Origin: Pseudomonas sp. NFACC02
GTDB lineage: Bacteria; Pseudomonadota; Gammaproteobacteria; Pseudomonadales; Pseudomonadaceae
Assembly: GCF_900110765.1 (NCBI RefSeq)
Contig: NZ_FOEO01000007.1
Span: 124,001-188,000 of the forward strand
Direction: 5' to 3'
Length of the DNA stretch: 64,000 nucleotides
Below are positions 18,104 through 28,937 of this stretch, piece by piece; position 1 is the stretch's first letter, and each line of letters opens with the position of its first letter. The notes beneath the pieces are model-generated. The model worked only from the letters and a program-made list of their open reading frames with translations. It was not told the DNA's origin and did no database searches. The translations under genes and the position numbers were made by a program.

Positions 18104-19383
18104 TGAAGCAGGACGAGTTTAACGATCCACTCTGGCGCACCGTGCTGTCGGGCGCGCAGATGCTGTTCGTGGCCTTCGGCGCCCTGGTTCTGATGCCTCT
18201 GATCACAGGGCTCGATCCCAACGTCGCACTGTTTACCGCAGGCTTGGGCACGCTGTGCTTTCAGTTGGTGACCGGCCGTCAGGTGCCGGTATTCCTGGCC
18301 TCCAGCTTCGCTTTCATCACCCCGATCATTCTTGCAAAAGGCCAGTTCGGCCTCGCGGCAACTATGGGTGGTGTGATGGCGGCAGGTTTCGTCTACACCT
18401 TTCTGGGCCTGGCCGTGAAGATCAAAGGCACCGGCTTCATAGACCGGCTCCTGCCGCCGGTGGTGATCGGGCCGGTGATCATTTCCATCGGCCTTGCGAT
18501 GGCCCCTATTGCCGCGAACATGGCGATGGGCAGAACCGGTGACGGCGCGGCTGAACTGATCCCGTATCACACCGCAATCGCGATCTCGATGGCCGCGCTA
18601 CTGACGACACTGATCGTCGCGGTCTTCGGTAAAGGGATCTTCCGACTGGTCCCGATCATCTCCGGTGTGTTGGTGGGTTTTGCCCTGTCGTTCTATTTTG
18701 GCGTGGTGGATGTCGCCAAAATCGCAGCAGCGCCGTGGCTGGACATTCCCCACTTCACAGCGCCCGAGTTCAACTGGCAGGCGATCCTGTTCATCGTGCC
18801 GGTGGCGTTGGCTCCGGCGATCGAGCACATCGGCGGCGTGATTGCGGTGGGCAGCGTGACGGGGCGTGATTACCTGAAAAAGCCGGGCTTGCATCGCACG
18901 CTGTTGGGTGACGGCATCGCGACCACGGTCGCCGGCGCCTTCGGTGGCCCGCCTAACACCACCTACGCCGAAGTGACCGGTGCGGTGATGCTGACCAAGA
19001 ACTACAACCCGAAGATCATGACCTGGGCAGCGATCTTCGCCATCGCGCTGGCTTTCATCGGTAAGTTTGGCGCGCTGTTGCAGAGTATTCCGGTGCCGGT
19101 GATGGGCGGGATTCTGTGCCTGCTGTTTGGCTCCATTGCAGCGGTGGGCATGAACACGCTGATTCGGCACAAGGTTGATCTGGCGGAGGCGCGTAACCTG
19201 GTGATCGTTTCGGTGACGCTGGTGTTCGGTATTGGCGGCGTGCTGATCGGCACGGGCAACGGCCCGGATGACTTCGGGATGAAGGGCATCGCCTTGTGTG
19301 CGGTGACGGCCATTCTGTTGAACCTGATTCTGCCGGGGAACGATGCCTGGAAGAACAAGCATCTGGATGATCAGTTGCCGTAG
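18103..19383 (+). CDS. uraA: Uracil:proton symporter (NCS2 family)
   Basis: 426 residues with about 12-14 membrane helices. NCS2 features: the acidic motif in PVALAPAIEHIGGVIAVGSVTGRDY and the substrate-site segment GGPPNTTYAEVTGAV. It imports uracil with H+ across the inner membrane and feeds upp, to which it is translationally coupled. An AAGGACGCC ribosome site lies inside the end of upp. Confidence 0.93.
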   Translation: MKQDEFNDPLWRTVLSGAQMLFVAFGALVLMPLITGLDPNVALFTAGLGTLCFQLVTGRQVPVFLASSFAFITPIILAKGQFGLAATMGGVMAAGFVYTFLGLAVKIKGTGFIDRLLPPVVIGPVIISIGLAMAPIAANMAMGRTGDGAAELIPYHTAIAISMAALLTTLIVAVFGKGIFRLVPIISGVLVGFALSFYFGVVDVAKIAAAPWLDIPHFTAPEFNWQAILFIVPVALAPAIEHIGGVIAVGSVTGRDYLKKPGLHRTLLGDGIATTVAGAFGGPPNTTYAEVTGAVMLTKNYNPKIMTWAAIFAIALAFIGKFGALLQSIPVPVMGGILCLLFGSIAAVGMNTLIRHKVDLAEARNLVIVSVTLVFGIGGVLIGTGNGPDDFGMKGIALCAVTAILLNLILPGNDAWKNKHLDDQLP

Positions 19384-19402
19384 TCTTTCGCAGTTCTGCT
19401 TT

Positions 19403-19490
19403 TGTGGGAGCCGGCTTGCTGGCGAATACGACGGTCAGCACCATCACCAGTGGCTGACACTCAACATTCGCCAGCAAGCCGGCTACTACA
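19403..19490. repeat. REP pair (GTGGGAGC type)
   Basis: TGTGGGAGCCGGCTTGCTGGCGAA faces TTCGCCAGCAAGCCGGCTACTACA about 40 bases on; an inverted REP doublet between the convergent uraA and hemH. Confidence 0.8.
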
Positions 19491-19544
19491 GTAGAACGCA
19501 TGCTGTCAGTCAATCCGGAAGCACACGCGCGCGTCTTGCTCTGT

Positions 19545-20573
19545 TCAAACAACCATCGCAGGCGCCCGCTCGCACAGCGTGTTAAGCGCCCTCGCCCAGT
19601 TTGGATCATCGTTGAGACAAGGGATCAGAACCAGCTCCTCTCCCCCCGCTTCCCTGAACTGTTCCGCACCGCGATCCCCGATTTCCTCCAGCGTCTCGAT
19701 GCAGTCGGCGACGAACGCGGGGCACATCACCAGCAGCTTTTTAACCCCCTGCGCCGCGAGTTCAGCCAGATGCGCTTCGGTGTAGGGCTCGATCCACTTC
19801 GCCCGCCCAAGGCGCGACTGAAAAGAAACCGACCACTTGCCATCAGGCAGCCCCATCCGCTTGGCGAACTCGGCGGATGAGCGCATGCATTGAGCGCGAT
19901 AGCACACGGCAAGCACCTCAGGCGAAGCGTTTTCACAGCAGTTACCGTTCTTGAAGCAATGGTTGCCGGTGGGGTCCAGTTTGGTGATGTGGCGTTCAGG
20001 CAACCCGTGGAAGCTCAACAACAGGTGATCGAAATCCTGAGTCAGATGAGGACGCACGCTCTCCACCAATGCCTCAAGGTATTCGGGCTGATTGAAGAAA
20101 GGCGGAACCAACGAGAAATCGAATGTCAGCTTCTTGTCCCGCACGACCCGCTTCGCCTCTTCGATCACCGTGGTCACGGTGCTGTCGGCAAACTGCGGAT
20201 AAAGCGGGGCCAGAGTGACCTTTTTGATGCCTTGCGTCGCCAAGCGGGTCAGCACGGTTTCAATCGACGGTTCGCCATAACGCATCGCCAGCTCGACCGG
20301 GCCCTGCGTCCACTCCCGAGCCATGGCCCGCTGCAAGCGCTGACTCAGCACCACCAGCGGTGATCCCTCGTCCCACCAAATGGAGGCGTACGCATGGGCA
20401 GACTGTTCAGGACGTTTGATCAGGATCAGCGACACCAACAGGCGCCGGACGGGCCATGGCAAATCGATAACGTAGGGGTCCATCAGGAACTGATTGAGGT
20501 AGCGACGGACATCCGCTACTTCGGTGGAGGCTGGCGAACCCAGGTTAACCAGCAACAACGCGTGATCGGTCAT
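19545..20573 (-). CDS. hemH: Ferrochelatase
   Basis: 342 residues. Metal/proton-transfer His189 lies in [11 protein letters not shown], and the second signature [16 protein letters not shown] carries the conserved Glu. It inserts Fe2+ into protoporphyrin IX to give protoheme. A cysteine-rich stretch, C206, C212, C213, C224 and C229, lies directly after the active-site loop and could hold an iron-sulfur cluster as in some bacterial ferrochelatases (inference). It lies 14 bases downstream of the TIGR01777 gene, so probably co-transcribed. Confidence 0.95.
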   Translation of the reverse strand: MTDHALLLVNLGSPASTEVADVRRYLNQFLMDPYVIDLPWPVRRLLVSLILIKRPEQSAHAYASIWWDEGSPLVVLSQRLQRAMAREWTQGPVELAMRYGEPSIETVLTRLATQGIKKVTLAPLYPQFADSTVTTVIEEAKRVVRDKKLTFDFSLVPPFFNQPEYLEALVESVRPHLTQDFDHLLLSFHGLPERHITKLDPTGNHCFKNGNCCENASPEVLAVCYRAQCMRSSAEFAKRMGLPDGKWSVSFQSRLGRAKWIEPYTEAHLAELAAQGVKKLLVMCPAFVADCIETLEEIGDRGAEQFREAGGEELVLIPCLNDDPNWARALNTLCERAPAMVV

Positions 20574-20587
20574 GCAACACCTTGATG

Positions 20588-21490
20588 TCAGTGGCGGCCC
20601 AAAAGATTTTCCAGGGCCGCGTGCAGATCGGTGAATCGAAAAGTGAACCCGGCGGCCTGCAACCGGCTCGGGCTGGCGCGCTGGCCGCCCAACAGCAATA
20701 TCGACAACTCACCCATTAGCACCTTCAACGCGAAAGCGGGCATGGGCATGAATGCCGGACGGTGCAGGATCGCGGCGAGCGTCCTGGCAAAGTCGCGGTT
20801 GCGAACCGGTGATGGCGAGCAGATATTATAAGGACCTTGGGCATCATCCCGGTTCAACAAAAAATCAATCGCTGCGATTTGGTCGTCGATATGAACCCAC
20901 GGCATCCATTGCCGTCCGCTGCCGATCGGGCCGCCCATGCCGAGTTTGAACGGTGGCAAGAGGCGCTGCATCATGCCGCCGTCACGGGCCAATACCAGGC
21001 CTGTGCGCAGCAATACGACGCGCATGCCCAAGCCCTCCGCCCGCTGCGCGGTTTCTTCCCAGGCAATGCACAGACGGCTGGCAAAATCTTCGCTGACCGG
21101 CGCGGCGTCTTCATCAAGCTCGCGCTCTCCACCGTCGCCGTACCAGCCCACCGCAGATCCGGAGATCAACACGCGGGGTTTCTGCTCCCGTCGCTCAAGC
21201 CAGGCCATCAGCTGTTCGGTGAGGGTAATCCGGCTGTCCCACAACAGCATTTTGCGTTTGCGCGTCCAGGGCCGATCGGCGATCGGCGCGCCCGCCAGAT
21301 TGATCACGGCATCCACTGCCTGGTCGCGGATGTCGTCCGGATGCGCAATCCCGCGCACGCCCGCGCCGCAGAGACCCGGCACCTGTTCGGGCGTACGACT
21401 CAGCACCGTCAGTTGATGGCCTTGATCGCGCCAGTGCCGACACAAACGACGGCCTATCAACCCTGTACCGCCGGTCAGCAAGATGTGCAT
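20588..21490 (-). CDS. TIGR01777-family NAD(P)-dependent epimerase/SulA-like protein (YfcH type)
   Basis: 300 residues, extended-SDR Rossmann fold: [17 protein letters not shown] at the N-terminus, [15 protein letters not shown] and [13 protein letters not shown] typical of TIGR01777, and the C-terminal DUF1731-like segment ending LENLLGRH. Enzymatic activity of the family is unknown; the name SulA comes from old homology and should not be read as a division inhibitor. First gene of a unit with hemH. Confidence 0.88.
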   Translation of the reverse strand: MHILLTGGTGLIGRRLCRHWRDQGHQLTVLSRTPEQVPGLCGAGVRGIAHPDDIRDQAVDAVINLAGAPIADRPWTRKRKMLLWDSRITLTEQLMAWLERREQKPRVLISGSAVGWYGDGGERELDEDAAPVSEDFASRLCIAWEETAQRAEGLGMRVVLLRTGLVLARDGGMMQRLLPPFKLGMGGPIGSGRQWMPWVHIDDQIAAIDFLLNRDDAQGPYNICSPSPVRNRDFARTLAAILHRPAFMPMPAFALKVLMGELSILLLGGQRASPSRLQAAGFTFRFTDLHAALENLLGRH

Positions 21491-22990
<1,500 letters not shown>

Positions 22991-23032
22991 GCGCCCCTGC
23001 CCTACAAACCACAGACCTCTGCGCACGAACCT

Positions 23033-23057
23033 TGTACAAATAATTTGTACTTGTACA
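23033..23057 (+). promoter_or_regulatory. Upstream TGTAC operator cluster
   Basis: TGTACA at 23033-23038 and 23052-23057 are 13 bases apart, with an additional TGTACT at 23046-23051. The cluster overlaps the -35 box TTGTAC (23045-23050). Spacing is one base longer than the consensus N12. Confidence 0.6.
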
Positions 23058-23073
23058 ACCGTGAACCTATGAT
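23045..23073 (+). promoter_or_regulatory. Predicted sigma-70 promoter of the photoprotection operon
   Basis: -35 TTGTAC (23045-23050), 17-base spacer, -10 TATGAT (23068-23073); start of transcription expected near 23080, 50 bases before the first gene. The -35 box lies inside the TGTAC operator cluster. Confidence 0.7.
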
Positions 23074-23083
23074 GAGCAAAAGT

Positions 23084-23107
23084 TGTACAGCTAACCAAGG
23101 TTGTACA
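23084..23107 (+). promoter_or_regulatory. Perfect PplR/LitR-type direct repeat (TGTACA-N12-TGTACA)
   Basis: TGTACA at 23084-23089 and 23102-23107 are separated by exactly 12 bases, an exact match to the recalled PplR1 consensus. It lies just downstream of the predicted transcription start, where bound protein would block elongation or initiation. Confidence 0.75.
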
Positions 23108-23129
23108 AGATGTTGATCGAGGTTTTGCC

Positions 23130-24110
23130 ATGTCCACGTCAGCGCCCCCACCCTGTCAACCCGCGTCAAAACCCAAGCTGGGCGTCAGCGCTTGCCTGAT
23201 GGGTGTTGAGGTTCGCTTCAATGGCGGGCACAAGGAATCGCACCTGCTGACCCGCGCCCTCAACGAATACTTTGATTTCGTGCCTGCATGTCCCGAAGTC
23301 GCGATTGGCATGGGAATTCCCCGTGAAGCCATTCGTCTCGTGGGCGATCCGGAGCGCCCGCAAGCCGTGGGCACCGTTCGTAAAGAACTGAATGTCACCC
23401 GGGCGCTCGCCGAATACGGCGAGCACATGGCCAGGGAAATGGATGACATCTGTGGCTACATCTTCATGCAGAAATCGCCTTCCTGCGGGCTTGAGCGGGT
23501 GAAGGTCTACCGCGACAACGGCGCACCGTTCGATGCCGGTGGACGCGGCATTTATGCCCAGGCGTTCTGCGCAAAGCACCCGGATCTGCCCGTGGAAGAA
23601 GACGGCCGGCTGAACGATCCCGTGCTGCGGGAAAATTTCATCACGCGGGTCTACGCCTACGCCGCCTGGCAGGCGTTGCTGAAAAACGGCGTTACGCGAC
23701 GGGCCTTGATCGAGTTCCACTCGCGCTACAAATACCAGCTAATGGCCAATGATCCGATTCAATACAAGGCCTTGGGCAATATGCTGGGCAACATGGGCCG
23801 CAGCGACCCTGTCGAGGTCGCGCCTCGTTATTTCAGCGAGCTGATGGAGGCCCTGAAGAAGCCCGCCACGCGCCGGACCCACACCAATGTTCTGCAGCAC
23901 CTGTGCGGTTACCTGCGAGAAACCATCAGCGGCTCGGACAAACAGGAAATCCAGGCGGTCATCCGTCAGTACCACCAAGGCATCGTACCGTTGGTCGTGC
24001 CGCTGACCCTGCTCAAACACCACTTCCGCCAACACCCCGACCCGTACATCGCGTTACAGGTTTACCTGCAACCGCATCCGGAAAATCTCAGCCTGCGTAA
24101 CGCGATCTGA
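23130..24110 (+). CDS. rudS: DUF523-DUF1722 fusion: RudS-like tRNA 4-thiouridine desulfidase
   Basis: 326 residues. The N-terminal DUF523/TudS domain (about 8-160) carries the Cys ligands expected for a [4Fe-4S] cluster: VSACLMG, ACPEVAIGMGIPRE and KSPSCGLERVKVY. The C-terminal DUF1722 (YbgA) domain (about 190-320) starts near HSRYKYQLMANDPIQYKALG. TudS removes sulfur from thiouracil, and I recall the same two-domain protein from P. putida being described as RudS, which desulfurates 4-thiouridine in tRNA. s4U absorbs near-UV and crosslinks, so placement before a photolyase fits photoprotection. First gene of the operon; the regulator starts 4 bases after its stop. Confidence 0.85.
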   Translation: MSTSAPPPCQPASKPKLGVSACLMGVEVRFNGGHKESHLLTRALNEYFDFVPACPEVAIGMGIPREAIRLVGDPERPQAVGTVRKELNVTRALAEYGEHMAREMDDICGYIFMQKSPSCGLERVKVYRDNGAPFDAGGRGIYAQAFCAKHPDLPVEEDGRLNDPVLRENFITRVYAYAAWQALLKNGVTRRALIEFHSRYKYQLMANDPIQYKALGNMLGNMGRSDPVEVAPRYFSELMEALKKPATRRTHTNVLQHLCGYLRETISGSDKQEIQAVIRQYHQGIVPLVVPLTLLKHHFRQHPDPYIALQVYLQPHPENLSLRNAI

Positions 24111-24114
24111 CCTC

Positions 24115-25047
24115 ATGAAAAACATCACCTCTGCTCCCCTGAATGACGATTCTCAGGCCGAAGCCTTCGAAGACGGCTGGTTGCCGATTCGCGAAGTTGC
24201 CCGGCTGACCGGCGTCAATGCCGTGACCCTGCGCGCCTGGGAGCGCCGCTATGGGCTGATCGTTCCTCATCGAACGCCCAAAGGGCACCGTTTGTACGGC
24301 ACATCGCACGTGGATCGCGTGCTGGCCATTCTGACCTGGCTCAATCGCGGCGTATCCGTCAGCCAGGTCAAACACTTGATCGACAACGAGCAGGCCCCGC
24401 CGCCGAGCGTTGAAAACGATTGGGACCGACTGCGACAAAACCTGCAGGAGGCCATCACTGCGCTGGCCGAGCGGCGGCTGGACGACACACTCAATCAGGC
24501 AATGTCGCTGTACCCGCCGCGCACCCTGTGCGAACAGCTACTGGTGCCCTTACTGGCCTCGCTGGAGCAGCGCTGGCAGGGTCAGTTCGGTGCCCAGTTG
24601 GAGCGGGTGTTTTTCTATTCCTGGCTGCGCAGCAAATTCGGCGCACGGCTTTATCACAACAACCGCCAGGTCAACGGCGCCCCGCTGTTGCTGATCAACC
24701 AGTCCGACGTGCCCATGGAACCTCATCTGTGGCTGACCGCCTGGTTGTTGAGCAGCGCCGATTGCCCCGTGGAGGTTTTCGATTGGCCCTTGCCACCGGG
24801 CGAGTTACCGCTTGCGTGCGAGTACCTCAAACCGCGCGCGGTGCTGTTGTACTCCAGCAAGTCTCTGAACCTGGCTCAGCTCCCCCGCCTTTTGAACAAC
24901 ATCGACTGTCCGACGCTGATTATCGGTCCCACGGTGCGCATCCATTCGGCCGAATTATCCGTATCAGTGAGTGAGGTCCCTGGGCTCACGCTTGCCGAAG
25001 ACCCTTTGACCGCCCTGGCCATGCTGCAGAACCTGGGCCTTATCTAA
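24115..25047 (+). CDS. MerR-family regulator of the LitR/CarH class II (PplR-like) type
   Basis: 310 residues. MerR winged HTH at about 22-90 (LPIREVARLTGVNAVTLRAWERRYGL, RLYGTSHVDRVLAILTWLNRGVSVSQVKHLID). The C-terminal part keeps the size of the cobalamin-binding module (LEQRWQGQFGAQLERVFFYSWLRSKFG, then a Rossmann-like end). The DxHxxG histidine motif needed for adenosyl-B12 is not visible, so this is a class II protein that must get its light signal otherwise. In P. putida PplR proteins work with short LOV photoreceptors (recalled). It probably represses its own operon through the TGTACA repeats at 23033-23107. Confidence 0.85.
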   Translation: MKNITSAPLNDDSQAEAFEDGWLPIREVARLTGVNAVTLRAWERRYGLIVPHRTPKGHRLYGTSHVDRVLAILTWLNRGVSVSQVKHLIDNEQAPPPSVENDWDRLRQNLQEAITALAERRLDDTLNQAMSLYPPRTLCEQLLVPLLASLEQRWQGQFGAQLERVFFYSWLRSKFGARLYHNNRQVNGAPLLLINQSDVPMEPHLWLTAWLLSSADCPVEVFDWPLPPGELPLACEYLKPRAVLLYSSKSLNLAQLPRLLNNIDCPTLIIGPTVRIHSAELSVSVSEVPGLTLAEDPLTALAMLQNLGLI

Positions 25048-25056
25048 GGAATGATC

Positions 25057-26502
25057 ATGCAACTCATCTGGCTGCGCAGCGATTTACGCGTACACGACAA
25101 CACCGCATTGAGCGCTGCCATGGAGCAGGGCCCCACGCTGGCCGTGTACATGATCAGCCCCGCGCAGTGGCGCAGCCATGACGACGCGGCATGCAAGGTG
25201 GACTTTTGGTTGCGCAACCTCGCCGCGCTCAAAGCCGCCCTCGAAACGCTCAACGTTCCACTGTTGATCGTGCAGGCCGCTGCATGGGACAAGGCGCCGG
25301 CTGCTCTGCTCGAACTGTGCACGACCCATGGAATCGAGCAGGTTCATGTCAACGAAGAATACGGGGTCAACGAGACTCGACGTGATAAGGACGTCGCCGC
25401 AGCGCTGGAAAAACAGGGCATCGGCTTCCACAGTCATCTCGACCAGTTGTTCTTCAAACCCGGCAGCGTACTGACCAAAAGCGGCGGGTATTTCAAGGTC
25501 TTTACCCAGTTTCGCAAGGTTTGTTACGCGCGTATGCACTACTCGGTGCCCGCAGTGGTGCGCATGCCAGAGAAACAATCGCCGTTGCAGATCAAAAGCG
25601 ACACCGTGCCGGAGCATGTGACAGGTTTCGCCATCCCGTCCGACGCGCTGCGCGCACTGTGGCCTGCGGGCGAAGACGAAGCTCGCCGACGCCTAGCAGC
25701 CTTCACCGATGAACAGGTGCATTACTACCAGGATGAGCGCGATTTCCCGGCAAAGCCGGGGACCAGTCAGCTTTCGGCGTACCTGGCGGCTGGCGTCGTT
25801 TCTCCCCGCCAATGCCTGCATGCGGCATTGCGCAGCAACAACGGCGAATTCGAAACGGGAAACGCAGGGTCGGTGACCTGGATCAACGAGCTGCTATGGC
25901 GCGAGTTTTATAAACACGTGCTGGTCGGTTTTCCTCGCGTCTCGCGCCATCGCGCGTTCCGCCCGGAAACCGAAGCGTTGAACTGGCGGCATGCGCCAGA
26001 GGAGCTGGAAGCCTGGCAACAAGGACGCACCGGACTGCCGATCATCGACGCGGCGATGCGTCAGTTGCTGGCAACCGGCTGGATGCATAACCGTCTGCGC
26101 ATGATCGTGGCGATGTACCTGACCAAGAACCTGCTGATCGACTGGCGTGAAGGCGAACGTTTTTTCATGCAGCACCTGATCGACGGGGATCTGGCGGCGA
26201 ACAACGGCGGTTGGCAGTGGAGTTCGTCCACCGGCACAGACGCGTCACCGTATTTCCGCATTTTCAATCCGCAGAGTCAGTCCGAACGCTTCGACCCGGA
26301 AGGCCGGTTCATCAAAGCCTGGATTCCGGAACTGGCCGACCTCAGCAAACGGGATATTCACAACCCCTCGGCGTTGGGCGGACTCTTTGGCGTCGACGGT
26401 TATCCAGCGCCGATCGTAGACCTGAAATCCAGTCGCGAACGCGCGCTGACCGCCTTCAGATCGCTGCCCCATCGACAAGCAGAGACTCAAGACCATGAGT
26501 GA
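25057..26502 (+). CDS. phrB: Class I CPD DNA photolyase
   Basis: 481 residues. ATG 25057 has AAGGA with 6 bases spacing, while the ATG at 25051 is too close. N-terminal antenna domain (LIWLRSDLRVHDNTAL) and C-terminal FAD domain with TSQLSAYLAAGVVSPRQ, WINELLWREFYKHVL, WMHNRLRMIVAMYLTKNLLIDWREGE and the photolyase signature NNGGWQWSSSTGTDASPYFRIFNP in part (about 378-400). It splits cyclobutane pyrimidine dimers using blue light. Third gene of the operon; its end overlaps the next gene by 8 bases. Confidence 0.95.
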   Translation: MQLIWLRSDLRVHDNTALSAAMEQGPTLAVYMISPAQWRSHDDAACKVDFWLRNLAALKAALETLNVPLLIVQAAAWDKAPAALLELCTTHGIEQVHVNEEYGVNETRRDKDVAAALEKQGIGFHSHLDQLFFKPGSVLTKSGGYFKVFTQFRKVCYARMHYSVPAVVRMPEKQSPLQIKSDTVPEHVTGFAIPSDALRALWPAGEDEARRRLAAFTDEQVHYYQDERDFPAKPGTSQLSAYLAAGVVSPRQCLHAALRSNNGEFETGNAGSVTWINELLWREFYKHVLVGFPRVSRHRAFRPETEALNWRHAPEELEAWQQGRTGLPIIDAAMRQLLATGWMHNRLRMIVAMYLTKNLLIDWREGERFFMQHLIDGDLAANNGGWQWSSSTGTDASPYFRIFNPQSQSERFDPEGRFIKAWIPELADLSKRDIHNPSALGGLFGVDGYPAPIVDLKSSRERALTAFRSLPHRQAETQDHE

Positions 26503-26920
26503 ATTCCTGCGCGATTACGCCCGGCGCTTCGCCGAACTCGACAAGGACAACCTGCACCTGCTCGGTGAGTTGTACAGCGATGACATCGCCTTTGCCGATC
26601 CACTGCATGAGGTGCATGGGCTGCCCGACCTGCGCAAGTACTTCGAGGACTTGTACGCAAACGTCACCGGTTTGCAGTTCGAGTTTCACGCCTTCGATCA
26701 GGTACGCGAAGGCAAAGGCTATTTGCGCTGGACCATGACCTACCGTCATCCCCGCCTGAAGCAAGGTGAGCCGATCGTCGTTCCGGGCTGTTCGCATTTG
26801 CTGTGGGCAGACAACAAGGTGTTTCAGCATCGCGACTTCTTCGATGCCGGCGCATTGCTTTATGAGCACCTGCCGGTGATGGGCAGAATGATCCGCTGGC
26901 TCAAGGGGAGACTGGCATGA
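26495..26920 (+). CDS. SnoaL/NTF2-like domain protein
   Basis: 141 residues of the cone-shaped alpha+beta NTF2-like fold: FLRDYARRFAELDKDNLHLLGELYSDDIAFADPLHEVHGLPDLRKYFEDLY, then ending FDAGALLYEHLPVMGRMIRWLKGRL. Such proteins are small-ligand isomerases, cyclases or binding proteins. Activity unknown here. It overlaps phrB by 8 bases and the SDR gene by 4 (ATGA), so the trio is translationally coupled. It commonly accompanies the same SDR/FAD/DUF1365/CFA set. Confidence 0.85.
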   Translation: MSEFLRDYARRFAELDKDNLHLLGELYSDDIAFADPLHEVHGLPDLRKYFEDLYANVTGLQFEFHAFDQVREGKGYLRWTMTYRHPRLKQGEPIVVPGCSHLLWADNKVFQHRDFFDAGALLYEHLPVMGRMIRWLKGRLA

Positions 26921-27693
26921 ACCGAAGGTTCTGGCTGACCGGCGCCAGCAGCGGGATCGGCCTGGCGCTGGCCGAGGAGCTGTTGAAAGCGGGTCATCGG
27001 GTCGCGCTCACAGCGCGTACCCTCGAGCCGCTTGAAGCGTTGCATCAACGCTTTGGGCAACACGTGTTGCTTGCGCCTGGCGACGTCACCGATCCCGAAC
27101 AAGTGACCGCAATCGGCCAGCGCATCGCTCAGGGTTGGGGAGCCGTGGACACCGTGATCCTCAACGCGGGCACCTGCGAGTACATCGACGCCAGGCAATT
27201 CGACGCTCGTCTGGTCGAGCGCGTGGTGACGACCAACCTGATCGCCACCGCGTACTGCATTCAAGAAGCGCTGGTCCTGCTGCGTCTGGGCGAACGTCCT
27301 CATCTGGTCGGGGTAGCCAGCTCGGTTGCCCTGCTGCCGCTGACCCGGTCCGAAGCCTACGGCGCATCAAAGGCCGGCTTGCGGTATCTGCTTCAATCCT
27401 TGCGCATCGATCTGGCGCAAGAAGGCATCGACGTGACGATCGTCAGCCCCGGCTTCGTCGACACCCCGCTGACCGCCAAAAACGACTTTCCCATGCCCAT
27501 GCGCTGGTCTGCGCCGAAAGCCGCGCAGTACATCGCCGAGCGTCTGGAAAAATCCCGTCGACCGTTCGAAATCGCCTTTCCGTTCGTATTCATTCTGCTG
27601 CTCAAAGCGATGGCCATCCTCCCCGCGCGGCTGCAACTGGCGCTGTGCAAACGCATGGTCCGCGCACCGGCCAAGACCGGGGCGACCTCATGA
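26917..27693 (+). CDS. Short-chain dehydrogenase/reductase
   Basis: 258 residues, classical SDR: cofactor loop TGASSGIG (8-15), NAG at 83-85, catalytic Ser near 136, Tyr148 and Lys152 (SEAYGASKAG). A hydrophobic segment near the C-terminus (PFVFILLLKAMAILPARLQLAL) suggests membrane association, which would suit a lipid substrate. ATGA overlaps on both sides place it in the coupled operon. Substrate unknown. Confidence 0.87.
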   Translation: MNRRFWLTGASSGIGLALAEELLKAGHRVALTARTLEPLEALHQRFGQHVLLAPGDVTDPEQVTAIGQRIAQGWGAVDTVILNAGTCEYIDARQFDARLVERVVTTNLIATAYCIQEALVLLRLGERPHLVGVASSVALLPLTRSEAYGASKAGLRYLLQSLRIDLAQEGIDVTIVSPGFVDTPLTAKNDFPMPMRWSAPKAAQYIAERLEKSRRPFEIAFPFVFILLLKAMAILPARLQLALCKRMVRAPAKTGATS

Positions 27694-28937
27694 AAATCGC
27701 GATCATCGGCAGCGGTATCTCGGGCCTGACCAGTGCGTGGTTGCTCAACCGCATGCATGAGATCACCGTGTTCGAGGCCGATGATTGGATCGGCGGCCAC
27801 ACGCACACTGTCAACGTGTCCGTGAACGGTAAACAGCACGCCATCGACACCGGGTTCATTGTCTTCAACGACTGGACCTACCCCAACTTCATCAAGTTGC
27901 TGGGTAAGCTGGGCGTGGCCTTTAAACCCACCGAGATGAGTTTTTCAGTCTGCGACCCGCACAGCCGTACCGAATATAACGGCAACAACCTCAACAGCCT
28001 GTTCGCTCAACGCAGCAACCTGTTATCGCCGGCATTCTGGGGCATGCTGCGGGACATCCTCCGTTTCAATAAACAGGCACTGGTCGATCTGCAGACGCAG
28101 CGCATCGCCGCGGACACGACGCTTGGCGCCTACCTGAAAGCGGAAGGCTACGGCCGACGGTTTACCGAGCATTACATTGTGCCCATGGGCGCAGCCATCT
28201 GGTCGATGTCATTGGCCGACATGCTCGCCTTTCCGCTGCAGTTCTTTGTGCGTTTCTTCAAGAATCACGGGCTGCTTTCGGTCAGCAATCGCCCGCAATG
28301 GTGCGTGATCGAGGGCGGCTCCAGCCGTTACATCGAACCGCTAACTGCGCCGTTTCGCGACCGTATCCGTCTGAAATGCCCGGTCACCCGAGTCGAGCGT
28401 GACAAAGACGGCGTGATGATCCATAGCGCCCACGGCAGCGAACGCTTCGACAAAGTGGTCTTTGCCTGCCACAGCGATCAGGTGCTGGCGATGCTGGCAG
28501 AACCGAGTGCCAACGAGCGAGAAATCCTCGGCGCGCTGCCCTATGCCGACAACGATGTGGTGTTGCACACCGACACCCGGCTGCTCCCCAGCCGCCCACT
28601 GGCCTGGGCAAGCTGGAACTATCGGCTGGGCGGCGCGGGCGATCAATCGGCGGCCGTGACCTACGCGATGAACATTCTGCAAGGGATCGAAAGCGATACC
28701 ACCTTCTGCGTCAGCCTCAACCAGACATCCGCCATCGACCCGGACAAGATCCTCGCGCGCTACAGGTACGCCCATCCGCAATACAGCCTCAAAGGCATCG
28801 AGGCTCAAGCGCGCTGGCAAGAAGTGTTCGGCGCCCGACACACTTATTATTGCGGCGCTTACTGGGCCAATGGTTTTCACGAGGACGGCGTGGTCAGCGC
28901 GCTGCGCGTTGCCTCTGCCTTCGGCGAGTCGCTATGA
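27690..28937 (+). CDS. FAD-dependent oxidoreductase (amine oxidase/desaturase-like)
   Basis: 415 residues from ATG 27690, overlapping the SDR stop (ATGA). Rossmann FAD loop IIGSGISGLTSAWLL (4-18) followed by FEADDWIGGHTHTV as in phytoene-desaturase/amine-oxidase flavoproteins, and VIEGGSSRYIEPL in the middle. The C-terminal FAD loop ends in YCGAYWANGFHEDGVVSALRVA. This family is usually found next to DUF1365 and a CFA-family methyltransferase. It likely oxidises or desaturates an acyl chain, which is an inference from context. Confidence 0.85.
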   Translation: MKIAIIGSGISGLTSAWLLNRMHEITVFEADDWIGGHTHTVNVSVNGKQHAIDTGFIVFNDWTYPNFIKLLGKLGVAFKPTEMSFSVCDPHSRTEYNGNNLNSLFAQRSNLLSPAFWGMLRDILRFNKQALVDLQTQRIAADTTLGAYLKAEGYGRRFTEHYIVPMGAAIWSMSLADMLAFPLQFFVRFFKNHGLLSVSNRPQWCVIEGGSSRYIEPLTAPFRDRIRLKCPVTRVERDKDGVMIHSAHGSERFDKVVFACHSDQVLAMLAEPSANEREILGALPYADNDVVLHTDTRLLPSRPLAWASWNYRLGGAGDQSAAVTYAMNILQGIESDTTFCVSLNQTSAIDPDKILARYRYAHPQYSLKGIEAQARWQEVFGARHTYYCGAYWANGFHEDGVVSALRVASAFGESL

